From: Actinoplanes auranticolor
Lineage (GTDB): Bacteria > Actinomycetota > Actinomycetes > Mycobacteriales > Micromonosporaceae
DNA length: 64,000 nt
Reading direction: 5' to 3'
Assembly (NCBI RefSeq): GCF_018332655.1
Contig: NZ_BOQL01000057.1
Coordinates: 62,001 to 126,000 of the forward strand
A program made the position numbers and the translations under genes. The notes under the pieces are model-generated. The model saw only the letters and a list, made by a program, of their open reading frames with translations. It was not told where the DNA came from and searched no databases. Of this stretch, positions 41,235 to 50,320 are shown one piece after another (positions within the stretch are counted from its first letter, which is position 1; each line of letters starts with the position of its first letter).

Positions 41235-42464
41235 ATGCCGGCCACCAAGACCTTCCACTACAACAGCATCGACGCCCACGGCCGCAAGCTGAAGGGCACC
41301 GTGGAGGCAGCGAACGAGACCGCGGCCACCCAGATGCTGCGGTCCCGCGGCGAGGTGCCGCTGGAGCTGAGCCAGGCCGGCCAGGGCATGAACCGGGATC
41401 TCAAGATTCCCGGCCTGGGCAACCGAACCAAGCTGAAGGACCTGGCGGTCTTCGCCCGGCAGTTCGCCACGATGACGGCGTCGGGCATGTCGCTGCTGCG
41501 TTCACTGGCGATCCTGGAGGAGCAGACCACTGCGGTTTCGCTCAAGAAGGCGACCAGCGAGATGCGGTCGGATGTCTCCGGTGGCGTGTCGCTGTCGACC
41601 GCCATGGGCAAGCACGACAAGGTCTTCCCCCGCCTGATGGTCGCCATGGTTCGCGCCGGTGAGGCGGGCGGCATGATCGACAGCGCGCTCGAGCAGGTCG
41701 CCGCCAGCCTGGAGAAGGACACCGCGCTGCGCGGCAAGATCAAGGGCGCGCTGACCTACCCGGCGATCGTGCTGGGGTTCACCGTCGTGATGATCGCAGC
41801 CGTACTGATCTTCATCGTGCCGATCTTCGAGCAGATGTTCCAGAATCTGGGCGGCGAGATGCCGGCGATCACCCAGTTCCTCGTTGATGCGAGCCACAAC
41901 ATGTGGTGGATCGGGCCGCTGTTGCTCACCCTGGGCATCGGCGGGTCGGTGGCCTACAAACGGCAGCTGCGGCAGAGCGAGGACTTCCGGCTGAAGGTCG
42001 ACCGGCTCAAGCTGGCCCTGCCGGTCTTCGGCCCCCTCTTCCGCAAGCTGGCGATGAGCCGGTTCTCGCGCAACCTGGGGCTGTTGCTCAACGTCGGCGT
42101 GCCCGTCATGCAGGCGCTGGCCGTGGTCGGCGAGACGACGGGCAACGAGGTCATCGCCATGGCCATGCGCGACGTCCAGTCGGCGGTACGCGACGGCCAG
42201 CCGATGTCCTCGGCCCTGCGCCACCACAAGGTCTTCCCCGAGATGGTCACCCAGATGATCGAGGTGGGAGAGGAAAGCGGCCAGATCAGTCAGATGCTCG
42301 ACAAGGTTGCCGATTTCTACGACAGGGAAGTCGACAGCGCCGCCGAGTCCCTGACCGCCTCGATCGAACCGATCATGGTGCTCTTCATGGGAACCGTGGT
42401 CGGCGGAATGGTGATCTGTCTCTACCTTCCGATGTTCACCATTTACCAGAACATCCAGGGCTGA
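41235..42464 (+). CDS. pilC: Type IV pilus inner membrane platform PilC
   Basis: 409 residues, ATG 2 bases after the pilT stop. Two copies of the T2SS_F domain are seen (about residues 70-195 and 270-395), each with FARQFATMTASGMSLLRSL-like or FSRNLGLLLNVGVPVMQAL starts and G-E-A/E-S-G turns, plus three membrane helices (about 170-200, 222-240, 372-402). The first 50 residues hold the ARHGRKLKGTVEA-type N-terminal domain. It anchors the assembly ATPases to the membrane and helps pilin polymerise. Confidence 0.94.
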   Translation: MPATKTFHYNSIDAHGRKLKGTVEAANETAATQMLRSRGEVPLELSQAGQGMNRDLKIPGLGNRTKLKDLAVFARQFATMTASGMSLLRSLAILEEQTTAVSLKKATSEMRSDVSGGVSLSTAMGKHDKVFPRLMVAMVRAGEAGGMIDSALEQVAASLEKDTALRGKIKGALTYPAIVLGFTVVMIAAVLIFIVPIFEQMFQNLGGEMPAITQFLVDASHNMWWIGPLLLTLGIGGSVAYKRQLRQSEDFRLKVDRLKLALPVFGPLFRKLAMSRFSRNLGLLLNVGVPVMQALAVVGETTGNEVIAMAMRDVQSAVRDGQPMSSALRHHKVFPEMVTQMIEVGEESGQISQMLDKVADFYDREVDSAAESLTASIEPIMVLFMGTVVGGMVICLYLPMFTIYQNIQG

Positions 42465-42570
42465 CGCCTTGGAGCACCAGCCGACCGGTCCTCCGGTCAC
42501 CCAGTCGGGCGCCCGAGCCCGGAGCACCTCATCCCCGACCCACCTTGACGCCCCACTGGAGGCACCCCCA

Positions 42571-43068
42571 ATGCAGGACATCATCAGCCGGATGCGCGCG
42601 AAGAAGCAGGACGAGGGCTTCACCCTCATCGAGCTCCTGGTCGTCGTCGTGATCATCGGCGTGCTCGTCGCGATCGCCGTTCCGGTCTACCTCAACTACC
42701 GCCAGGGCGCCGCCGACAAGTCGGCCCAGTCCGACGTCCGCGGCGCGATCAGCGCGGTGGAGCAGTACTACACCGAGAACGGCAACGCGTACCCCAACGC
42801 CGCGGTCAACGTCGACAACAAGGACGGCGAGACCTCGAGCAAGGAACTCGCGACCGGTTCCTCGCAGAAGTTCACAGTGTCGGACAAGACCGAGCTGCAG
42901 TACGTCCCGGGCGCCAACGGCGCGTACAAGATCTGTGCCACCAACGACGGTGGCAGCGGGAAGTTCTACCTCTACGACAGCACCCAGGGCGGCTCGGTGA
43001 CGGAGTCGGACGACCTCTCGACCACCAACTTCGGCACCTGCGGTGGCACCGCCCCCACCACTCCCTGA
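42571..43068 (+). CDS. pilA: Major type IV pilin
   Basis: 165 residues. The start is the ATG at 42571 because GGAGG lies 9 nt before it. A short basic leader ends in the class III-like prepilin site EG^FTLIELLVVVVIIGVL, with the +5 Glu that pairs with the next subunit; the N-terminal hydrophobic helix is followed by a globular part with YYTENGNAYP and two cysteines (KICATND and FGTCGG) placed for the D-region disulfide. It would be processed by the PilD encoded next. The C-terminus is Thr/Pro-rich. Confidence 0.93.
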   Translation: MQDIISRMRAKKQDEGFTLIELLVVVVIIGVLVAIAVPVYLNYRQGAADKSAQSDVRGAISAVEQYYTENGNAYPNAAVNVDNKDGETSSKELATGSSQKFTVSDKTELQYVPGANGAYKICATNDGGSGKFYLYDSTQGGSVTESDDLSTTNFGTCGGTAPTTP

Positions 43069-43113
43069 TCCAGGCGAGTGTCCGGATCCCACCGCGAGAC
43101 CTGAGGAGGACTC

Positions 43114-43908
43114 ATGTCGCAGCTGCTCCCGCTGCTGCTCGGCATCGTCGGCCTGCTCGGTCTCGCGGTGGGATCGTTCCTGAACGTCGTGATCCACCGC
43201 GTACCCCGCGACGAATCACTGGTCCACCCGGGTTCGCACTGCCCGCACTGCGGTAATGCCGTCCGCAACCGGCACAACATCCCGGTCGTCGGCTGGCTGC
43301 TGCTGCGCGGTCGATGCGCGGATTGCCGGGCGCCCATCAGCGCCCGGTACCCCCTCGTCGAGGCCGGTACCGCCGTTCTGTTCATCGCGGTGGCGGCGAA
43401 GTTCGGCTGGTCGTGGGAGCTGCCGGCATACCTGTATCTCGCGGCGATCGCCGTGGCGCTCGCCGCCATCGACCTCGACGTGCTGCGACTGCCCGACCAG
43501 ATCGTGCTGCCCTCGTACGGCATCGCACTCGTGCTCATGGCGCCCGCGATCATCGCCGGGCACAACTGGGACGCCGCGGTGCGCGGTCTGCTGGCGGCCG
43601 GCGCCCTCTACGCGTTCTACCGCCTCCTGGCGCTGGTCCCCCGCAGCATGGGCCGTGGCGACGTGAAACTGGCCCCCCTGCTCGGCCTATACCTCGGCTG
43701 GCTGGGCTGGAGCTCGGTCGTGATCGGCACGTTCGCCGGATTCCTCTTCGGCGGGGTGGTCGGGGCCGCGTTGCTGCTCCTGAGGATCGCGAAGGGCAAG
43801 AGCCGGATTCCTTTCGGTCCGTCCATGCTCGCCGGCACGCTCCTGGCCGTCTTCGCGGCGGCTCCGATCGCGGACTGGTACCTGGCCCTGCTCGTTCCGA
43901 CCGCCTGA
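43114..43908 (+). CDS. pilD: Prepilin leader peptidase/N-methyltransferase PilD
   Basis: 264 residues, GAGGAGG before the ATG. The GSFLNVVIHRVP motif near the N-terminus, two zinc CxxC pairs (CPHC, CADC) of the methyltransferase-side loop, and the two catalytic aspartates of this aspartic peptidase (AAIDLDVLRLPD and GRGDVKLAPLLG) are all present, with about eight membrane helices. It cleaves the prepilin leaders of the pilin and the prepilin-like proteins in the cluster and methylates the new Phe. Confidence 0.95.
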   Translation: MSQLLPLLLGIVGLLGLAVGSFLNVVIHRVPRDESLVHPGSHCPHCGNAVRNRHNIPVVGWLLLRGRCADCRAPISARYPLVEAGTAVLFIAVAAKFGWSWELPAYLYLAAIAVALAAIDLDVLRLPDQIVLPSYGIALVLMAPAIIAGHNWDAAVRGLLAAGALYAFYRLLALVPRSMGRGDVKLAPLLGLYLGWLGWSSVVIGTFAGFLFGGVVGAALLLLRIAKGKSRIPFGPSMLAGTLLAVFAAAPIADWYLALLVPTA

Positions 43909-43924
43909 AGAGGAAAGGAAACCG

Positions 43925-44950
43925 ATGGCTGCCATCACTCCGATCGGGCTGGACATCGGCTCGTCGTCCATCCGCGCCGTCGAGGTACGGCGCGCCAAGG
44001 ACGAATACACCCTCAACAACTTCGGCCAGGTGCCGCTGCCGCGCGGCACGGTGCAGGGCGGCGTGCTCGAGGATCCGGTCGCCCTGACCTCGGCGCTCAA
44101 GCAGCTCTGGGCCGCCTGCAAGTTCACCACCAAGAAGGTCAGGCTCGGGGTCACCAACCCGCAGCTCGTGGTCCGGGAGACCGCCGTCTCGAACCTGCCC
44201 GCCAAGGAGATGCGCAAGTCGTTGCCGTTCCAGGTACGCGACCTGCTGCCCCTGGCCGTCGAGCGCTCGTTGCTGGACTTCCGGCCGCTGGAGGAGCCGG
44301 GTAACAACCCGACCATCCGAGGGCTGCTCATCGCGATGCCGAAGGACGCCGTGAAGGCGCTCGTGCAGGCGGTCGAGAAGGCCGGCCTGCACGTCGTGAA
44401 CGTGGACCTCTCTTCTTTCGCGCTGCTGCGCGCGGCGTCCCGGCTCGATGCGCAGGTGGAGGCAATCGTCGACATCGGTGCCGAGGTCACCAGCGTGGTC
44501 GTGCACGTCGACGGCGAGCCGCTGATCGTCCGCACGGTCCCGCGCGGCGGCATCGAGATCACCGAGAGCATCGCCGCCCGGCTGGGCATCCCGGCGGCCG
44601 AGGCCGAGGCCCTCAAGTGCCGCTTCGGCCTGCACGGCGACGGGCGCCCGGACACCGCCGCCGCGGCCGCCGACGCCATCCGGCCGTTGATCAGCGAACT
44701 GCGCAGCTCCTTCACGTACCTCGCCTCGGGCGAGCGGCAGAAGCAGGTCACCCGGGTGTCACTGTGCGGCGGCAGCGCGCTCATGCCCGGCCTGGCCGGG
44801 CACATCCAGCAGCAGCTCGGCGTCTCCGTCGTGTACGCCGACAGCGCCAGCCGCCTGCACGACACGCGCCGGTACCGCCAGCGCAGCTTCGACAGTTTCC
44901 TGCCCTCGGCGGCAGTGTCGATCGGCCTCACCCTGGGAGCAGCGGCCTGA
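43925..44950 (+). CDS. pilM: Pilus assembly actin-like protein PilM
   Basis: 341 residues; AGGAAAGG precedes the ATG. Actin/FtsA-like fold: phosphate-1 loop GLDIGSSSIRAVEV, phosphate-2 region VDIGAEVTSVVVH, and adenosine motif LCGGSALMPGLAGHI. PilM binds ATP and the cytosolic N-terminal tail of PilN, linking the inner membrane complex to the ATPases. Its stop overlaps the pilN ATG (TGATG), so the two are translationally coupled. Confidence 0.94.
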   Translation: MAAITPIGLDIGSSSIRAVEVRRAKDEYTLNNFGQVPLPRGTVQGGVLEDPVALTSALKQLWAACKFTTKKVRLGVTNPQLVVRETAVSNLPAKEMRKSLPFQVRDLLPLAVERSLLDFRPLEEPGNNPTIRGLLIAMPKDAVKALVQAVEKAGLHVVNVDLSSFALLRAASRLDAQVEAIVDIGAEVTSVVVHVDGEPLIVRTVPRGGIEITESIAARLGIPAAEAEALKCRFGLHGDGRPDTAAAAADAIRPLISELRSSFTYLASGERQKQVTRVSLCGGSALMPGLAGHIQQQLGVSVVYADSASRLHDTRRYRQRSFDSFLPSAAVSIGLTLGAAA

Positions 44951-45660
44951 TGGCTACCACTCTGATGCCGGTCGACCCGGCGATGTCCCCGCAGCGCATC
45001 ACCCGGCTGCTGACGATCTCGGCGAATCTGCTGCCCGACGAGATCATTGCGGCCCGCCAGGCCCGGCGTACCCGCGCCTGGGTGCTGATCGTGGTGTTCC
45101 TCGTCGCCTGCCTGTGCGCCGCGTGGGTGGTGCTGGCGAACCGGGAGAAGCAGGCAGCCGACCGTGAGTTGACCGTGGCGACCACCGAGGTCTTCGGGCT
45201 GCAACGCGACCAGCGCCAGTTCGCCTCCGTGGTCAAGGTGCGCAACGACACCGACCTGCTGAAGAAGCAACTCGGCACGGTCATGGCGAACGACCTCGAC
45301 TGGGCCGCGCTGCTGACCCTGCTGCGCACCACGGGCGAGCCGTCAGACGTCATCGTGGCCGGCATCACCGGCAGTCTGGCGCAAGCCGGTGACAGCGGTA
45401 AGTCGGGCACCCTGCCGAGCACGAGCAAGTCCAGCTCGATCGGCTCGGTCGTCGTCACCGGGACCGCCCCCGACAAGGAGGCCGTCGCCGCGTACGTCGA
45501 CCGGCTCGCCAAGCACAGCACGATCGCCAACCCGTACGTCACGAGCGTGACCTCCACCGCGGAAACCGGCGACGTCTCGTTCAGCCTCAACGTCGACATC
45601 ACCCAGGCCGCGCTCTGTGGCCGCTTCGGGGAGCCCTGCCCCGGCACCGGGGGTAAATGA
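44950..45660 (+). CDS. pilN: Pilus assembly protein PilN
   Basis: 236 residues. A cytosolic tail of about 45 residues includes the LPDEI segment comparable with the INLLP-type PilM-binding motif; one membrane helix follows (about 47-67, VLIVVFLVACLCAAWVVL), then a coiled segment (DRELTVATTEVFGLQRDQ) and a ferredoxin-like periplasm-side domain with IVAGITGSL and SVVVTGTA strands. Partner of PilO. Overlaps pilM and pilO at both ends. Low identity is normal for this family; position is the main evidence. Confidence 0.85.
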   Translation: MATTLMPVDPAMSPQRITRLLTISANLLPDEIIAARQARRTRAWVLIVVFLVACLCAAWVVLANREKQAADRELTVATTEVFGLQRDQRQFASVVKVRNDTDLLKKQLGTVMANDLDWAALLTLLRTTGEPSDVIVAGITGSLAQAGDSGKSGTLPSTSKSSSIGSVVVTGTAPDKEAVAAYVDRLAKHSTIANPYVTSVTSTAETGDVSFSLNVDITQAALCGRFGEPCPGTGGK

Positions 45661-46250
45661 TGGGAAGCCACGCCAACCGACTCTGGCTGCTCGCCGGCGT
45701 CCTCATCACCGCCCTGCTCGTCGCCGTGACGTACTTCCTCATGGTTGCTCCCACGTTCGCCGAGGCGGACGAGTTGGCCGAGCAGACCAGGACGGCTCGC
45801 ACACAGGCGATCGGGCTCCGCGAGCGGCTCGTCGACCTGCAGGACAAAAAGAAGAACGAGAAGAAGCTCACGGCGACCCGGGACGCCTACCGCGACGCGT
45901 TGCCCTCCGGTTCGGGGGTTCCCGCCTTCCTGCGCCAGTTGCAGGCTGACGGCAGCGCGGTCGGCGTGAACGTCAGCGGGATCACCGTCGGCACCCCGGA
46001 GCCGATCGAGTCCGTCGGGGGCGTCTGGTCCATCCAGATCCAGTTGGTCGCCGACGGCACGGCTGCCGAGCTGAACAAGTTCCTCCAGCAGTTGCAGGGC
46101 AGCGCGCAGAAGCGGGCTGTCCTCATCGAGGCCACGACGCTGGAGGCCGACGCCAGCAGCACGACTAAGGACCAGCGGATCAACCTCACGGTACGGGCGT
46201 TCGTGGCCCCGCCGCTCGGCTCCGGCGCCCCGGCCGTCACGACCGACTGA
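45657..46250 (+). CDS. pilO: Pilus assembly protein PilO
   Basis: 197 residues. One N-terminal membrane helix (about 8-32), a coiled-coil (about 38-75, ELAEQTRTARTQAIGLRERLVDLQDKKK) and a C-terminal ferredoxin-like domain with FLRQLQADGSAVGVNVSGI and WSIQIQLVADGTAAELNKFL, the standard PilO layout. It overlaps pilN by 4 bases (ATGA) and should dimerise with it. A further 57 bp lead to the next prepilin-like gene. Confidence 0.85.
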   Translation: MMGSHANRLWLLAGVLITALLVAVTYFLMVAPTFAEADELAEQTRTARTQAIGLRERLVDLQDKKKNEKKLTATRDAYRDALPSGSGVPAFLRQLQADGSAVGVNVSGITVGTPEPIESVGGVWSIQIQLVADGTAAELNKFLQQLQGSAQKRAVLIEATTLEADASSTTKDQRINLTVRAFVAPPLGSGAPAVTTD

Positions 46251-46307
46251 GCGCTGCGGCAGGCCGGCAATCCTCAACTCCGACCGTCACCGACCGAAAG
46301 GACGGGC

Positions 46308-48017
46308 ATGCCGACCGACGACCGAGCCAGCTCCCCCGTCCCGCCCGCGTCGTCCCGGCGCGCCGCGGGTGAGGGCGGCTTCTCGTTGGTCGAGGTCCTG
46401 GTCTCGCTGGCGATCATCGGCACGGTGATGGCCGCTTCCGTGCCGTTCCTGACCCGGTCCATGGCCGCCGGCGACCAGCAGGCCGATCAACAGGTCGCGA
46501 TTCAGCTGGCCACCGACGGCCTCGAGCGGGTCCGCGCCCTCGATCCCACGGCGCTGCTCACGGGCCGCGGCCTGCCGGCGGTCACGCACCAGTGGAACAC
46601 CGCCGCGCCGGCGGTGCAGCGGCACCTCGCCACGATGCAGATGGCCGCGGATCCCATGCTGCCGGAGGATTCCGCCGGTGGGTACTCGGCCCCGCTGCCG
46701 ACCACACCCGCGCAGGTGACGATCGACAACACGAAGTACGACACCTGGTGGTATGTCGGCCGCTGCTGGCAGGCCAAGGTCCAGCCCGGCCAGTCCACCG
46801 TCGGCGTCTGCGGCAAGGTCGCGGAGGCGGACAAGGCGCCGTTTCTGCGGGTGATGGTGGCGGTCACCTGGAAGCAGCGCTCCTGCGAACCCGGGTTCTG
46901 TGCCTACCTCGCCTCGATGCTGGCCAGCGTCGCCGACGACCCGGTGTTCGACACCAAGCGGGCGGCACCCACGATCAAGGACCCGTCCGCACAGACCAGC
47001 CTCGTGGGTGACTCCGTCAACCTGCAGGTGCTGTCGACCGGCGGCCGGCTGCCGCTGAGCTGGTCGGTGACCGGGCTGCCCCCGGGCCTCACCCTGGCCA
47101 CCGGCACCGGCCTGATCACCGGTACGCCGACCACAGCCGGCAGCTACACCGTCAAGCTCACGCTGACCGACCGGGACAAGCGAACGGACCTGTCGACCGT
47201 CACCTGGACGGTACGGCCCGTGCTGACCAGTCCCGGCGATCAGACCAGCCGCACGGGGACGGCGGTCGCCCTCCAGTTGCTCGGCGACGGCGGCCAGACG
47301 CCCATGACCTGGACGGCCACCGGTCTCCCGGCCGGTCTCAAGGTCAACTCGACGACCGGGCTGATCACCGGCACGCCGACCGCCGCGCAGCCGACCCCGA
47401 CAACCCCGACCACGATCACGGTCAGCGGCGGTAACCCCGCGGCTGCCTCGTCCGCCACGTTCTTCTGGCGGGTGCTCACGCCGGTGACGTTGACCAACCC
47501 GGGCCCGCAGCAGGCCGTGAACGGCACCAACATCGGTGCGTTCACCACCGCCGCATCGGGTGGGCTGCGCCCGTACACCTGGACGGCACAGAATCTGCCG
47601 GACGGGCTGGCGATCGAGGCGTCGACCGGGAGGGTGACCGGCGTGATCCAGCACGGCACCCGGTACATCGCGACGGCCACGATCACCGACAGCGCCGGCG
47701 GCACCGCGACGATGAACGTCGTCGTCAGGGTCACGCCCAGCTCCGCCGGCGACCTGCAGGTGACCTACCCTGCACCGGCCGGTCCTGACCGCACGTCGGC
47801 CGTCAACACGCCGGCGAGCTTCACTGCGACGGCATCCGGCGCCACCCCCAGCGCATACACGTGGTCGGCTGTCGGTATGCCGCCCGGGGTGACGATGAAC
47901 AGCGCCGGAGTGGTCGGTGGCACTCCCACGACCCGCGGCACCTACCCGGTCAAGCTGACCGTGCGGAGCACCGGCACAACCGCCGCTCACCTCATGTTCA
48001 GCTGGAGCGTGACGTGA
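46308..48017 (+). CDS. Minor pilin-like protein with four Ig-like (He_PIG) repeats
   Basis: 569 residues. A leader of about 20 residues ends in a prepilin site EGG^FSLVEVLVSLAIIG with +5 Glu, followed by a pilin-like region to about residue 215 with four Cys (RCWQ, GVCGK, SCEPGFC). The remaining C-terminal 350 residues are four tandem putative Ig domains of the He_PIG type (about 223-305, 306-385, 390-475, 485-569), each with the PLSWSVTGLPPGLT/GLITGTPTTAG or related strands. Such repeats act as stalks or carbohydrate-binding spacers. It would sit at a pilus tip, presenting the Ig stalk. Unusual fusion. Confidence 0.8.
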   Translation: MPTDDRASSPVPPASSRRAAGEGGFSLVEVLVSLAIIGTVMAASVPFLTRSMAAGDQQADQQVAIQLATDGLERVRALDPTALLTGRGLPAVTHQWNTAAPAVQRHLATMQMAADPMLPEDSAGGYSAPLPTTPAQVTIDNTKYDTWWYVGRCWQAKVQPGQSTVGVCGKVAEADKAPFLRVMVAVTWKQRSCEPGFCAYLASMLASVADDPVFDTKRAAPTIKDPSAQTSLVGDSVNLQVLSTGGRLPLSWSVTGLPPGLTLATGTGLITGTPTTAGSYTVKLTLTDRDKRTDLSTVTWTVRPVLTSPGDQTSRTGTAVALQLLGDGGQTPMTWTATGLPAGLKVNSTTGLITGTPTAAQPTPTTPTTITVSGGNPAAASSATFFWRVLTPVTLTNPGPQQAVNGTNIGAFTTAASGGLRPYTWTAQNLPDGLAIEASTGRVTGVIQHGTRYIATATITDSAGGTATMNVVVRVTPSSAGDLQVTYPAPAGPDRTSAVNTPASFTATASGATPSAYTWSAVGMPPGVTMNSAGVVGGTPTTRGTYPVKLTVRSTGTTAAHLMFSWSVT

Positions 48018-48724
48018 TGTGGTCCGGGTCCCGCATGCCTCGGCGTCGTCGCGACGACGACGGGTTCTCGCTCGTGGAGCTGGTCGTGACGATGGGCATC
48101 ATGGCCGTGGCGATGGTGCTGGCCACGACCGCGATCGTGCAGGTCTACCGGACGGTTTCGGCCACGGAGACGCGCAGCGACACCCAGGCCGAACTCGGCC
48201 GCGCGTTCCAGCGTTTCGACCGGGAACTGCGCTACGCCTCCTGGATCGCCACTCCGAGCAGTCAAGGCTCCGAAACGGCCGGTCCCTGGTACATCGAGTT
48301 CGCCGGGCCCGACCCGGTGGACTGCTTCCAGCTGCGGCTCGTGGCCGGGGCGAAGGCCGATCAGGGCGTGCTGCGGCTCTACTCCTGGAAGAGAGGATCG
48401 CCGCCGGCGGCCGGGGCGACGGGGCAGAGCATCGCCTCACAGATCGTCACGACGGACCCGGCCCAGCCGAAGCCGGGCGAGGAGTCGGTCCGGCCGTTCT
48501 TCCGCAAGCAGAAGGTCGGCGACCCCAATCCCACCCCGGTGGTCCTGCCGAGCGCCGGAGCCGTCGGGGGCAACTTCAAGCCCGTCTTCCAGCGGCTCCA
48601 GATCCGCCTGACCACGCGCACGGGCACGGGCTACGCGCGTATCGACACCACGTTCACTGCCCTCAACACCACGGATGCCACACCAGCCACGAACGCCTGC
48701 AGCGAAGGGAGGCCGACCCCATGA
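48017..48724 (+). CDS. Minor pilin of PilW/PulJ type
   Basis: 235 residues, ATG at 48017 overlapping the previous stop (TGATG). A basic leader ends in the prepilin site DDDG^FSLVELVVTMGIMAVAM, then a pilin helix (YRTVSATETRSDTQAELGRAFQRFDRELRYASWI), the last part typical of the GspJ/PilW group, and a beta-rich C-terminal domain ending in Ser/Pro/Thr. The gene overlaps the next by 4 bases. GspJ-like pilins form the complex at the pilus tip together with GspI- and GspK/PilX-like partners; the neighbours fit these slots. Confidence 0.82.
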   Translation: MWSGSRMPRRRRDDDGFSLVELVVTMGIMAVAMVLATTAIVQVYRTVSATETRSDTQAELGRAFQRFDRELRYASWIATPSSQGSETAGPWYIEFAGPDPVDCFQLRLVAGAKADQGVLRLYSWKRGSPPAAGATGQSIASQIVTTDPAQPKPGEESVRPFFRKQKVGDPNPTPVVLPSAGAVGGNFKPVFQRLQIRLTTRTGTGYARIDTTFTALNTTDATPATNACSEGRPTP

Positions 48725-50319
48725 AGAACCCGTTCCGGTTGCGCGGACCGCACGACGAGGGCTCGATGCCGCTCGCGATGCTGGTCACGCTCGTGGCCAT
48801 GGGAGTCAGCGCGACGATCGTCCCTGTCGTGGTGCAGCAGTACACCACCACCCGGACGGCCGACGCCCGAACCGTGGCACTCAGCGCGGCGCAGGCCGGC
48901 ATCGACGTGGCAGTGGGCCAGCTCCGCGCGGCCGGCACGACTGTGCCCGGCAAGGACACGCCGGTCGGCTCGCTGGAAGGCCTGCCGCCGTGCGACATCA
49001 GCGGGAGCCAGGACAGCGGAGGCCAGCGGGACACCGCTGCCCAGCAAGGTTTGATGTGGTATCGCATCAAGATCGCGTACTACGGCCTGCCCGACGATGC
49101 CACCGACACCACGCCGTCGCCCATGCCCTGCCCGCCGGTTGACGTACCGTCGACGGCAGTCCTGACCGTCACCGGAGGCGGTATCGCCCCCGCAGCCGGC
49201 AAGAAGCTCGAGGCGGGGGATCCCAGCACGCGCACCCTCGAGGCCACCTACACGTTCAAGGTCAACAACGAGAACATCACCGGTGGCGCGATCCAGCTCG
49301 CCACACCGACCACGCCCAATTCACTGTGCATGGACGGTGGCACAGACGCCTCACCAGCGAAGAACACCCCGGTCGCCATGCAGTGGTGCACGGCGGGGGG
49401 CAGCAGCGACCAGCGGTTCGCCTACACCACCGACCTCAATATCAAGTTGATCGGCTCGGAGCGGGGGGACGCGCCGGCCGGCATGTGCCTGGACGCACCG
49501 TTGCCCCACAAGACCGGCGACGCGGTGACGTTCCAGCCCTGCCTCGGCCGCTCGGCCCGGCAGCAGTGGAGCCTCAACAACAACGGCAACTTCCAGGGCA
49601 CCTCGGATGGAGTGAACCTGGACAACTTCTGCGTCAACCTGGTCAACACCACGGGCCAGCCGGGCGCGCTCGTCATCGGTGGTTGCGGTGGCGTCAGCAA
49701 CCGGAACGTGTTCCGGCCGCAGTCCGGGGTCGGCGCCGGCATGGCGTCGGGGGCCACTCGGCAGGTGGTCAACTACAAGCAGTTCAGCCGGTGCCTCGAC
49801 GTCACGAACCACGACGCTGAGCGGAGCACGTACGAGATCGTGTGGTTCTGCAAGCAGGCGCCGGACGGCAACGTGTCCTGGAACCAGCAGTGGTCGCTGC
49901 CCCCGGTCTCGGTCGACCTGGCGACCGCGATCACGGAACGCATCCGCTCGTTCGGCTCTGGCAATCCGGGATACTGCCTGCGGACTCCGGACTCCATCTC
50001 GGGTTACGTGACCATGAGGCCCTGCCCGGTGGTCGGCGCCGGACCCATTCCGGAGCAGAACATGAAGTGGAAGGTCTTCGGCAACACCGGTGACTACACC
50101 ACCAGCTACCGGATCGTGGACGTGAACGGCTACTGCCTCACCCCGACCGATCTGACGGTGACGAAGCCGGACACTCACGGCGACGGCACCGCCAAGGTGA
50201 AGGTCGCTCCCTGCACCTCCTCCGAGCTGCAGAAATGGAACGCGCCGCCGAACTTCAACAAGCCGCTGGTGCTCACCAACACCAAGGAACTTGCGATCAG
50301 CGCCATCAAGGTGAAGTGA
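48721..50319 (+). CDS. PilX-like tip protein with ricin-type lectin repeats
   Basis: 532 residues. N-terminal membrane segment (about 15-38, MPLAMLVTLVAMGVSATIVPVV) after DEGS, a pilin-like helix (ARTVALSAAQAGIDVAVGQLRA) and an insert domain to about 185. From about 195 to the end are ricin B-type beta-trefoil repeats: CMDGG...MQWC, MCLDAP...VTFQPCLGRSARQQWSL, CVNLVNT...CGG, CLDVTN...WFCK...QQWSL, YCLRTP...MRPC, YCLTPTD...KVAPC...LQKW. Pattern C-[LV]-D and Q-x-W is conserved. It is the last gene of the pilus cluster and overlaps the PilW-like gene, so it is the best candidate for a sugar-binding pilus tip adhesin. Confidence 0.8.
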   Translation: MKNPFRLRGPHDEGSMPLAMLVTLVAMGVSATIVPVVVQQYTTTRTADARTVALSAAQAGIDVAVGQLRAAGTTVPGKDTPVGSLEGLPPCDISGSQDSGGQRDTAAQQGLMWYRIKIAYYGLPDDATDTTPSPMPCPPVDVPSTAVLTVTGGGIAPAAGKKLEAGDPSTRTLEATYTFKVNNENITGGAIQLATPTTPNSLCMDGGTDASPAKNTPVAMQWCTAGGSSDQRFAYTTDLNIKLIGSERGDAPAGMCLDAPLPHKTGDAVTFQPCLGRSARQQWSLNNNGNFQGTSDGVNLDNFCVNLVNTTGQPGALVIGGCGGVSNRNVFRPQSGVGAGMASGATRQVVNYKQFSRCLDVTNHDAERSTYEIVWFCKQAPDGNVSWNQQWSLPPVSVDLATAITERIRSFGSGNPGYCLRTPDSISGYVTMRPCPVVGAGPIPEQNMKWKVFGNTGDYTTSYRIVDVNGYCLTPTDLTVTKPDTHGDGTAKVKVAPCTSSELQKWNAPPNFNKPLVLTNTKELAISAIKVK

Positions 50320-50320
50320 G

